DNA of 10,123 nucleotides from Bacteroidales bacterium (GTDB taxonomy: Bacteria > Bacteroidota > Bacteroidia > Bacteroidales > UBA932). Below the pieces are notes generated by a model that was not told the DNA's origin, did not search any database, and worked only from the letters and a program-made list of their open reading frames with translations. This document shows positions 1-5,617 of this stretch, one piece after another (the stretch's first letter is position 1; each line of letters begins with the position of its first letter). The stretch spans positions 1 to 10,123 of the forward strand of contig JAFVDC010000107.1 of NCBI GenBank assembly GCA_017478685.1, read 5' to 3'. Made by a program: the position numbers and the translations under genes.

Positions 1-884
1 AGGTCATTGTGGCCGACAACGCTTCCGCTGACGGTTCGGCCGAAATGATGAAGGCGGAGTTCCCGGAGGTCAGGCTCATAACCCTGAAGGAGAACTTCGG
101 CTTCACAGGGGGCTACAACAGGGCCCTCCAAATGGTTGAAGCAGAGTACTATGTCCTTATAAACTCAGACGTGGAGGTGCCGTCTCACTGGCTCAAAGCG
201 CTTCAGGAATGGATGGACGCCCATCCGGAGTGCGGAGCCTGCGGTCCCAAGCTCCTCTCTTTCAAGGAGCGCGACACCTTTGAGTATGCCGGTGCCGCGG
301 GAGGCCTCATAGACCGCTTCGGCTATCCTTTCTGCCGTGGCCGAATTATGCAGAAGGTCGAAAAGGACCACGGCCAATACGACTCCCCCACCGATGTCCT
401 CTGGTGCTCCGGCGCCTGCCTCATGGTACGCTCTTCCGTGTGGAAGGCCCTTGGAGGCCTGGACGAGCGCTTCTTTGCCCACATGGAGGAGATAGACCTT
501 TGCTGGCGCATGCAGCTTAGGAGCTGGAAGGTGACGGTTGTTCCGGAGTCCTATGTCTATCACATAGGCGGCGGCACGCTTTCCAACAATTCCCCCTTCA
601 AACTTAGGCTCAACTTCCGCAACAACCTCCTCCTCCTAGAGAACAACCTACCTGCCACACTAGGTTCGCGTTTTCGCGCCAGGGTCCGAATCCTTGCAAG
701 GATGTGCCTGGACGGATTATCGGCCATGACTTATCTCCTGACGGGAAAGTGGAGCTTTTTCAAGGCGGTGGTGCAGGCCCACAGGGAGTACCGTAAAATG
801 AGACGCCCCGGGGAAATACTCCCGGAGCGCCATATTCCTGCCGGCCTTTATAAAGGCTGGATAGTGCCTAAAGGCCTGTTTTAG
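1..884 (+). CDS. Family 2 glycosyltransferase, 5' end cut by the window
   Basis: The reading frame is open from base 3 and begins VIVADNASADGS, the usual beta-strand and loop near the N-terminus of GT-A family 2 enzymes. Only a few dozen residues are probably missing, and the GTG at position 9 is internal rather than a start. Visible motifs are NFGFTGGYN (nucleotide-sugar region), INSDVEVP (the DxD-like metal and sugar-nucleotide site), SGACLMVR, and EEIDLCWR, which matches the ED motif holding the catalytic acid. The pattern fits the rhamnosyltransferase-like (WbbL-type) subgroup, which transfers a sugar from an activated nucleotide donor at the inner face of the membrane during cell-surface glycan synthesis. 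The C-terminal about 80 residues are basic and partly hydrophobic, which would suit membrane association. Donor and acceptor cannot be read from sequence. The stop codon overlaps the end of the convergent protease gene. Confidence 0.88.
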   Translation, partial: VIVADNASADGSAEMMKAEFPEVRLITLKENFGFTGGYNRALQMVEAEYYVLINSDVEVPSHWLKALQEWMDAHPECGACGPKLLSFKERDTFEYAGAAGGLIDRFGYPFCRGRIMQKVEKDHGQYDSPTDVLWCSGACLMVRSSVWKALGGLDERFFAHMEEIDLCWRMQLRSWKVTVVPESYVYHIGGGTLSNNSPFKLRLNFRNNLLLLENNLPATLGSRFRARVRILARMCLDGLSAMTYLLTGKWSFFKAVVQAHREYRKMRRPGEILPERHIPAGLYKGWIVPKGLF

Positions 885-1657
885 GGGCGTTTATAGCCGT
901 CGGCCTCACATTTTGCCGAAATATTCTTGATGCGCGTCGCCACATTGGGGTGAGTGGAGAAGAGGTTGCTGACCGGGCCGCTCACTGCGCTGCCGGAGGT
1001 TGTCTGGAGCTTCTCGAAGGCCTGAACCATGGTCCAGGGATTGCGCTTTGCGGCAACAAGGAAGGAGTAGCTGAAGTCATCGGCCTCAGTTTCCTGTTTC
1101 TTGGAATAGTGGGCCTCGATCATGGCCTGGCCAATTGCGCCAAGCTGGGAGTCCGTGAGGGCGGCAACTTTGTCCGAGGTGGATGCCAGGCCCTCGAAGG
1201 CGGCGCTAGTGAGGAGGCTGCGGCGCATCTGCTGATATGTGTGCTCAAGTGCGACATGGCCGATTTCGTGGCCGATGACCGTAAGGAGTTCGTCGTCATT
1301 CATAAGGTCCATGATGCCGGTGTAAACGCGTACGGAGCCGTCTGCGCAGGCAAAGGCGTTCACCTCCTTGTTCCTGTAAACCTTGTAATTGAGAGGCTGC
1401 TCCCCGATATTGGTGAGTTTCCCGACCAGGTTGTTGAGTCTCTTGGTGTAGGGGTCCGATGCCGGAAGCACCTGGCTCTGAGCGTCCAGCTGGGCGATAT
1501 ACTGGGCAACGTAGGCCTGGACGTCGGCCTTAGGAAGGGTGAGGGCCTGGGCGGCATAAGCACCGCTTTGGAGGAGCCTCTGGGAATTGAGATTCTGGAG
1601 TGCGGCGCAGGAAACCATGAGGGCCGACGCTGCGACAAGGACTAGTAAGCGTTTCAT
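881..1657 (-). CDS. M48 family metalloprotease, lipoprotein
   Basis: A 258-residue zinc metallopeptidase of family M48 (LoiP/YggG/BepA-like). I start it at the ATG at 1657, giving MKRLLVLVAASALMVSCAA, a compact lipoprotein signal with Cys17 as lipid-attachment residue. A TTG seven codons upstream would only add an odd leader and overlaps a promoter-like box. The active site is H130-E-I-G-H134, with the third zinc ligand Glu191 in the ExxxD-type segment ETEADDFS. The S-T-H-P motif at 234-237 is the usual M48 signature near the C-terminus. After export and lipidation it should act in the periplasm at a membrane, where relatives degrade or help assemble outer-membrane proteins. The specific substrate is unknown. 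It is transcribed divergently from trkA, 80 bases apart, with no sign of a shared function. Confidence 0.92.
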   Translation of the reverse strand: MKRLLVLVAASALMVSCAALQNLNSQRLLQSGAYAAQALTLPKADVQAYVAQYIAQLDAQSQVLPASDPYTKRLNNLVGKLTNIGEQPLNYKVYRNKEVNAFACADGSVRVYTGIMDLMNDDELLTVIGHEIGHVALEHTYQQMRRSLLTSAAFEGLASTSDKVAALTDSQLGAIGQAMIEAHYSKKQETEADDFSYSFLVAAKRNPWTMVQAFEKLQTTSGSAVSGPVSNLFSTHPNVATRIKNISAKCEADGYKRP

Positions 1658-1675
1658 AATGGTCATGAATTTCCA

Positions 1676-1683
1676 CAAATTTA
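1676..1683 (-). promoter_or_regulatory. Candidate -7 box for the M48 protease gene
   Basis: Read on the minus strand, 1683 to 1676 is TAAATTTG, matching the Bacteroidota -7 consensus TAnnTTTG. It ends 18 bases before the chosen ATG at 1657, leaving a short leader. I see no TTTG at 19-21 bases upstream, so the -33 part is weak. AT-rich sequence makes chance matches possible. Confidence 0.4.
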
Positions 1684-1704
1684 CAAAATTTAATGGAAAA
1701 AGCT

Positions 1705-1712
1705 TATATTTG
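1705..1712 (+). promoter_or_regulatory. Candidate -7 box for trkA
   Basis: TATATTTG matches the Bacteroidota -7 consensus TAnnTTTG, and its end lies 25 bases before the trkA ATG, which suits a short leader. The -33 position holds only TTTA or TTAC around 1680-1684. It lies about 20 bases from the opposite-facing box at 1676-1683, so the two promoters would use overlapping DNA. Confidence 0.5.
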
Positions 1713-1737
1713 TAGATGAATTAACGCACCCAAGGGT

Positions 1738-3105
1738 ATGAAAATCATCATAGAAGGAGCCGGACAGGTTGGGGCGCACCTTGCAAAGATGCTTTCCAAC
1801 GAGTCCAATGAAATAACGGTCATAGACCCGGATCCCGAGCGCATCCGTTCCCTCAGCCAAAGCGCGGATGTAGCCACCATCTTGGGCGGGCCTTCCTCCA
1901 TCCCGGACCTCAAGGAAGCCGGATGCTCTTCGGCCGACCTATTCATTGCGGTCAATCCCATGCAACCCCAAAGCGTGAACATAGTGAGCGCCCTTCTGGC
2001 CAAGAAAATGGGCACCAGGCGCGTTGTGGCTCGCGTAGACGACGAAGACTTCCTCTCCCCGGAAAACAAGCTCCTGTTCAAGGACATGGGCCTTGACATG
2101 ATGTTCTTCCCTGAAAAAAGCGCCTCTGACGAAGTGGATGACATGCTAAGGTCCGTGGCCTCCACGGACACCCTGGACTTCGCACGCGGAAAACTCCAGC
2201 TTGGCGTATTCAAAATCGAGGACGACTCTCCCCTCCTGGACATGACGGTGGCGGAGTTCTCACAGGTGGTTTCGGCACTTCCAAACGGGGCCGAATTTCG
2301 CATTGTGGCCATCTCAAGGGGCAACGACACCATTATTCCTAAGTTCGACTCCACCTTCAAGTTCAACGACTACCTGTACATTATCAGCCGCCGTGACGGC
2401 ATGCCCGCCCTCATGAAATACCTTGGCCGCGACAAGATAGAAATCCGCAAGGTCATGATTCTGGGAGGCAGTGAAATCGGTCAGATGGTGGCAGCCCGCC
2501 TTGCTGCAAGGAAGATTGACGACATCAAGATTATAGACATTGACCCCAAACACTGCAGGCATCTTTCGGAGGTTCTCCCGGACAGCGTTTCCGTTGCCTG
2601 CGGGGATGTCCGTAACGCGGATTTCCTAAAGGAAGAAGACATCCGCGGCTACCATGCCGTCCTTGCCTTCACCGGCTCCGACGAAACCAACATCCTGGCC
2701 TGCGTGGTGGCAAAGAAGATGGGCGTGTCAAGGGTTATCGCCCAGGTGGAGAACCTGGAGTACATCCGCCTCGCAGAGGACATGGGCGTAGACAGCGTCA
2801 TCAAAAAGAAACTCATCACTGCAAGCCGGATTTTCAAGTTCACTCTCTCAGACAAAGTACGCTCCGTGCGTTATGTCAGCGGCACTGATGCCGAAGTCCT
2901 TGAGTACACCGCCGCCCCCGGCTCCCGCATTACCAAGAAACAGCTCAAGGACATCGAGTTCCCAGCAAACGCCATCATAGGCGGCGTCATACGCGGCGGA
3001 GACAGCTTCATCGCTGTCGGCAGCACCCACATAGAAGCTTACGACCGCGTTGCGGTCTTCGCCCTCCCGGATGCCGTGAAGGATGTGGACAAGTTCTTCA
3101 GGTAG
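1738..3105 (+). CDS. trkA: Trk potassium uptake system regulatory subunit TrkA
   Basis: A 455-residue cytoplasmic protein with the duplicated RCK architecture of full-length TrkA. The first Rossmann nucleotide-binding half starts at residue 1 with G7-A-G-Q-V-G12 and the acidic strand end ITVIDPDPER. A TrkA-C domain follows at about 145-220. The second Rossmann half starts near 237 with GGSEIG (243-248) and IIDIDPK, and a second TrkA-C domain fills about 370-445. TrkA forms a ring under the TrkH/TrkG membrane channel and gates K+ uptake in response to bound nucleotide (NAD(H) or ATP/ADP). Length is normal for the family. The start ATG has no strong Shine-Dalgarno, as is common in Bacteroidota. 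A trkH gene often follows in this phylum, but here the next thing downstream is a palindromic repeat and a transposase, so the partner must lie elsewhere. Confidence 0.95.
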   Translation: MKIIIEGAGQVGAHLAKMLSNESNEITVIDPDPERIRSLSQSADVATILGGPSSIPDLKEAGCSSADLFIAVNPMQPQSVNIVSALLAKKMGTRRVVARVDDEDFLSPENKLLFKDMGLDMMFFPEKSASDEVDDMLRSVASTDTLDFARGKLQLGVFKIEDDSPLLDMTVAEFSQVVSALPNGAEFRIVAISRGNDTIIPKFDSTFKFNDYLYIISRRDGMPALMKYLGRDKIEIRKVMILGGSEIGQMVAARLAARKIDDIKIIDIDPKHCRHLSEVLPDSVSVACGDVRNADFLKEEDIRGYHAVLAFTGSDETNILACVVAKKMGVSRVIAQVENLEYIRLAEDMGVDSVIKKKLITASRIFKFTLSDKVRSVRYVSGTDAEVLEYTAAPGSRITKKQLKDIEFPANAIIGGVIRGGDSFIAVGSTHIEAYDRVAVFALPDAVKDVDKFFR

Positions 3106-3128
3106 GCCGGCCCCTCACTAGTTGCCCT

Positions 3129-3232
3129 GCAAAGCTAATTACTTCACTGTTAATGGATTACACAAAGTGCCGTGGGTTTTTTACTCCACGGCACTTTACG
3201 CAACTAGCTAATAACTAATTACTTAGTCTTGC
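3129..3232 (+). repeat. 104-base palindromic REP-like repeat, copy 1
   Basis: The layout is a 35-base left arm beginning GCAAAGCTAATTACTT, a 12-base stem AAAGTGCCGTGG (3164-3175), a 10-base loop gttttttact, the fully complementary stem CCACGGCACTTT (3186-3197), and a 35-base right arm ending ACTTAGTCTTGC. The two outer arms are also imperfect inverted repeats (about 20 of 35 positions by hand), so the whole unit could fold into one long hairpin. It starts 23 bases after the trkA stop and its right arm contains the last codons of the transposase gene. With A and T tracts flanking a GC-rich stem between two convergent genes, it may also act as a bidirectional terminator. Confidence 0.88.
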
Positions 3233-4184
3233 GCTGTTTTTTAGAACATCTTGGAGGAATATGCAAAAAACAATCTATTTGATTGGTTGTAGCCTTTGTT
3301 TTGCCAAGTAAAAACAAGAACAACCGTTCCTTTTCCTGACGCTCCTTGGAGACAACCTGATGGATATCATCAACCAGCCCTGCAGACAGAAGAATATTTG
3401 ACATTCTTGCATATACGTCGTCCCTTTTACCGTTAAACGTTTCATCTATGTCAAACTCCTTTCCTCTTGTGGAATGTTCGGCCAGGATCATGGCCTCATA
3501 GCTTCCAAAAATATCAATACTGTAGTTGTAATCAATTACGGAATAAGTTGTTATGATATAATCCACCAACGAGTTACGTTCGGAATTGTCCAACTTTGAA
3601 AACAGTCTTGAAATCATTGCATGAGGCATGAACCTCCCTTTTCCTTTTGTTGCCACCACCTCGTCCATTGCATGCTTAAGATATGAAGTCGCCTTTCTTT
3701 TGATTATCTTATCAGAAAATGGATGATTATTTGTAGCATATGCAAGAAAATTCCATCTGTACTCTTCTGATTTTCTACATAAATAGCGCTCTGGCGGATT
3801 ATTGTCTACATATATCAGGTTACTCCTTATATCTTTGTCCGTAACCTTAGGTGCACTTCCGAACGTTCCTTGAAACAACTCACCCTCTCTGTGGCATATT
3901 CTGTTGAACTCCCTGGCATACAATGAGTTGACATACCGCATAAAAGCCGATAACGATTTAACTGTTTTGCAGAAGCAACTCAGGTGGACGTGGTCAGGCA
4001 TAGGGCACACCTTAATGATTCGCACATTGTATTTAGTAGCGGCGATACACACTATTGTAAAATAAACAAGATAGTCCGTTACGGTATAAAACAATAGAAA
4101 ACCATTAACGGATCTCTGATAACAGTGATTGAGTGCATTTTTTATGAAACGTCTCTTTTTCATAGCGGATGTATATCTTCTCAT
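3219..4184 (-). CDS. REP-associated tyrosine transposase (Y1/IS200-like, RAYT)
   Basis: A 321-residue HUH-type single-strand transposase. The core lies in residues 20-150: CYQRSVNGFLLFY, then CPMPDHVHLSC with the metal-binding pair His65 and His67, then FQGTFGSAP, and SNLIYVDNNPPERY, where Tyr125 fits the catalytic tyrosine of the Y(I/V)xxNP motif. Such enzymes nick and rejoin one strand next to a DNA hairpin; RAYTs are associated with spreading of REP palindromes rather than with classic IS ends. The roughly 170 residues after the core are longer than in small RAYTs and end with ATTNQIDCFLHIP, which looks like a helix-turn-helix. Start is the ATG at 4184; the ATG at 4163 (MKKRR) is an alternative. 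The gene is intact, AT-rich compared with its neighbours, and its stop lies inside repeat copy 1. Confidence 0.88.
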   Translation of the reverse strand: MRRYTSAMKKRRFIKNALNHCYQRSVNGFLLFYTVTDYLVYFTIVCIAATKYNVRIIKVCPMPDHVHLSCFCKTVKSLSAFMRYVNSLYAREFNRICHREGELFQGTFGSAPKVTDKDIRSNLIYVDNNPPERYLCRKSEEYRWNFLAYATNNHPFSDKIIKRKATSYLKHAMDEVVATKGKGRFMPHAMISRLFSKLDNSERNSLVDYIITTYSVIDYNYSIDIFGSYEAMILAEHSTRGKEFDIDETFNGKRDDVYARMSNILLSAGLVDDIHQVVSKERQEKERLFLFLLGKTKATTNQIDCFLHIPPRCSKKQRKTK

Positions 4185-4384
4185 TATGGGAGAGATTCCA
4201 TAAATATCGGCTTAACAAACGGATATACCTTTTATTGCCAACAATTTTTTTACTCGCATCAAGTATTTGATTTAAAACACATTACATGAGAAGCGACCAG
4301 TGGGTATAATGATTAATCACCTGATTCTCAGCATTATAATCCAAGAAGAAATAAGTTTCCCACAACTCGGGTGCCATCTGTAAG

Positions 4385-4490
4385 TGAAAATGCTAATAGA
4401 CTGATTTTTAATAGATTATCTAAAGTACCGTGGACTTTTTACCCCACGGCACTTTGCACATTTAATTAACGAGCAACAACTTAGCTTTGC
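4385..4490 (+). repeat. Palindromic REP-like repeat, copy 2
   Basis: Same layout and orientation as copy 1: stem AAAGTACCGTGG (4422-4433), 10-base loop actttttacc, stem CCACGGCACTTT (4444-4455) with one A/C mismatch, and a right arm of exactly 35 bases ending ACTTAGCTTTGC at 4490. The left arm (TGAAAATGCTAATAG onwards) is degenerate and about two bases longer, so the left boundary is approximate. The copy lies 194 bases or more upstream of the transposase start and 36 bases before the ATG of the following gene. Confidence 0.82.
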
Positions 4491-4514
4491 GCTCGGCATA
4501 TTCATAATTCTCAC

Positions 4515-4522
4515 TATCTTTG
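4515..4522 (+). promoter_or_regulatory. Candidate -7 box very close to the barrel gene start
   Basis: TATCTTTG matches TAnnTTTG and ends only 4 bases before the ATG at 4527. If used, transcription would begin at or within a few bases of the start codon, giving a leaderless or nearly leaderless mRNA. The nearest TTTG (4486-4489) lies in the right end of repeat copy 2, but at 25 bases the spacing is longer than the usual 19-21. Confidence 0.4.
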
Positions 4523-4526
4523 CCGT

Positions 4527-5405
4527 ATGAAAAAAGTGATCATTTTTATATGCGTTTTCTTACAGGGTCTGTATGTTTCGGCCCAGACACCGATAGTGGC
4601 GCCGGACTTCCGGGAGCCTACCATGGTGTCAACGGAGTACTTCGGCCCAAATGCTTTTCCTGTGCCGGATATGACTGACGGCAGGGTTCGGCCTTATATC
4701 TATGCCGAACTTGCCGCGGACTATTACAAAGGCCGGGTGGCAGATGGCAACGACCACACGTGGGACGGCTTCATCCGCCTCAATTTCCCCCTGTGGTCAA
4801 AGCGGGCAAGCCTTGAAATCTGGGGGCCTGCTGTAGAGCACTGGTCTTACTCCGGCGCGGTAGCGGATTACCGGCGCGTGGGGGATGCACGCAATTCCGG
4901 AAAGTCCTGGGATTCAGGAGATTTGTATGTCTGTACCAATCTGCAGGTTCTGGTTGGAAAGCCCAATACGCTGAAGCCTGACATACTGCTGAGAGCCGCA
5001 CTGAAATCTGCCATGGGAAACACCTTTGAGCAGGCCCGCTACTACGACTGCGGCGGCTACTTCTTTGACGGGACCATAGCGTGGTCACGGATGTTCCAGC
5101 AGAGCTATGTAATGGAAGTTAGGGCCGGGATCAGCGGCGGCTTCCTCTGCTGGCAGGACGGCCTTGCCCGGCAGAACGACGCCGTCCAGTTCGGCCTGTT
5201 TGCAAGCATAGCCACATGGGGATTCACCTTCATGGCCGATTATTCCGGCTACATCGGGTGGGAAAATGACGGAGACCGTCCGCGCCGCCTGCGCTTACGC
5301 CTGGATGGCAACGCCGGCAGATGGCGCCCGTTTGTGCAGTACACCCATGGATTCAAAAACTACCCGTTTGACGGTATACGTGCCGGGGTGGGGTACTGCT
5401 TCTGA
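4527..5405 (+). CDS. Hypothetical secreted protein, probable outer-membrane beta-barrel
   Basis: A 292-residue protein I cannot assign to a named family. The N-terminus MKKVIIFICVFLQGLYVSAQ is a clear signal peptide with cleavage expected after Ala19, which also supports the start. The mature part is rich in aromatic residues and glycine, with alternating patterns such as RPYIYAELAADYY, GFIRLNFPLW, YVMEVRAGISGGF, FGLFASIATWGFTFMADYSGYIGW and RRLRLRLDGNAGRWRPFVQYTHGF, and it ends GIRAGVGYCF with a terminal Phe. These are typical of amphipathic strands and the C-terminal signal of outer-membrane barrels. No lipobox, catalytic motif or transmembrane helix is seen after the signal peptide. It stands alone between two palindromic repeats, so context gives no function. 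Base composition matches the core genes rather than the transposase. Confidence 0.75.
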   Translation: MKKVIIFICVFLQGLYVSAQTPIVAPDFREPTMVSTEYFGPNAFPVPDMTDGRVRPYIYAELAADYYKGRVADGNDHTWDGFIRLNFPLWSKRASLEIWGPAVEHWSYSGAVADYRRVGDARNSGKSWDSGDLYVCTNLQVLVGKPNTLKPDILLRAALKSAMGNTFEQARYYDCGGYFFDGTIAWSRMFQQSYVMEVRAGISGGFLCWQDGLARQNDAVQFGLFASIATWGFTFMADYSGYIGWENDGDRPRRLRLRLDGNAGRWRPFVQYTHGFKNYPFDGIRAGVGYCF

Positions 5406-5415
5406 AAAAAGTCCC

Positions 5416-5519
5416 GCAAAACCAAGTGCTTGACTACTAACACATTACGCAAAGTGCTATGCCTTAAAAAGAGCACGGCACTTTAGATAACATATTGACT
5501 ACAAAGCAATTAGCCTTGC
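5416..5519 (-). repeat. 104-base palindromic REP-like repeat, copy 3 (inverted)
   Basis: Same 35-12-10-12-35 layout: left arm begins GCAAAACCAAG, stems AAAGTGCTATGC (5451-5462) and GCACGGCACTTT (5473-5484), loop cttaaaaaga, right arm ending ATTAGCCTTGC. The stem has one mismatch and one G-T wobble. Its reverse complement gives stem AAAGTGCCGTGC and loop tctttttaag preceded by TTATCT, close to copy 2, so I place it on the minus strand. The outer arms fit either direction about equally because the unit is symmetric. It starts 10 bases after the stop of the barrel gene and may act as that gene's transcription end. Confidence 0.82.
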
Positions 5520-5528
5520 ATGGCCAAT

Positions 5529-5579
5529 TGAGAAGGGCGTTGATGGACCTGGTCCACACATGGGCTTTTGCTCTTCTCA
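5529..5579. promoter_or_regulatory. Nested dyad upstream of the mmd promoter
   Basis: Arms TGAGAAGGGC (5529-5538) and GCTCTTCTCA (5570-5579) are complementary over 10 positions with one G-T wobble. Between them lies TGGACCTGGTCCA (5544-5556), a perfect palindrome around one central base. The right outer arm touches the -33 box at 5567-5570. This is a plausible operator or cruciform; no T-run follows, so a simple terminator is less likely. Function is inferred. Confidence 0.45.
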
Positions 5580-5598
5580 GACATATTTAGTATATTTG
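5567..5598 (+). promoter_or_regulatory. Promoter of the mmd operon (TTTG-N20-TATATTTG)
   Basis: TTTG at 5567-5570 and TATATTTG at 5591-5598 are separated by 20 bases, a full match to the Bacteroidota sigma-ABfr consensus TTTG-N19-21-TAnnTTTG. The mmdA ATG follows 20 bases after the -7 box, so the leader would be only about 10-15 bases long. Confidence 0.75.
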
Positions 5599-5617
5599 CA
5601 CGCTATATTATAGAGAT

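Larger units (their letters stand above)
3129..4490. mobile_element. REP/RAYT-type island: transposase gene bracketed by palindromic repeats
   Basis: The segment runs from the left end of repeat copy 1 to the right end of repeat copy 2, and holds a Y1-transposase gene on the minus strand. It is visibly more AT-rich than the flanking trkA and downstream barrel gene. Copies 1 and 2 point the same way, judged by the T-rich loop. I see no target-site duplication at the outer ends, which fits single-strand Y1/HUH chemistry. The boundaries are an inference: the repeats may be independent insertions and not the ends of one unit. Confidence 0.6.
4185..4526. other. AT-rich intergenic region between the transposase and the barrel gene
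   Basis: No credible gene is seen in these 342 bases. The right third is repeat copy 2. The part next to the transposase start is AT-rich and has no TAnnTTTG box for that gene. It includes a perfect 10-base palindrome TGATTAATCA (4310-4319) and a small inverted repeat TATAATG (4305-4311) / CATTATA (4332-4338). These could be chance in AT-rich DNA. The bases after 4490 hold the candidate promoter of the next gene. Confidence 0.6.

Noticed and set aside
950..1645. A 231-codon open frame on the plus strand opposite the M48 protease gene
   Set aside because: The minus strand has HEIGH, a lipobox and STHP in the right order; the plus frame shows no motif and is a shadow of codon bias.
1704..2366. 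A 220-codon minus-strand frame opposite trkA
   Set aside because: It is Ser/Arg/Met-rich, has no recognisable domain, and lies opposite an unambiguous TrkA Rossmann half.
3164..3197. Repeat copy 1 as just a rho-independent terminator
   Set aside because: The hairpin could terminate transcription, but only three T residues follow, and the conserved outer arms plus the other copies show a larger repeated unit.
4305..4338. Small inverted repeat TATAATG/CATTATA and palindrome TGATTAATCA as an operator
   Set aside because: The region is AT-rich, the arms are short, and there is no properly placed promoter box for the transposase, so chance is likely.
3129..5519. CRISPR-like repeats
   Set aside because: The three repeats are about 1.2 and 0.9 kb apart with genes between them, are palindromic throughout, and no cas gene is present.
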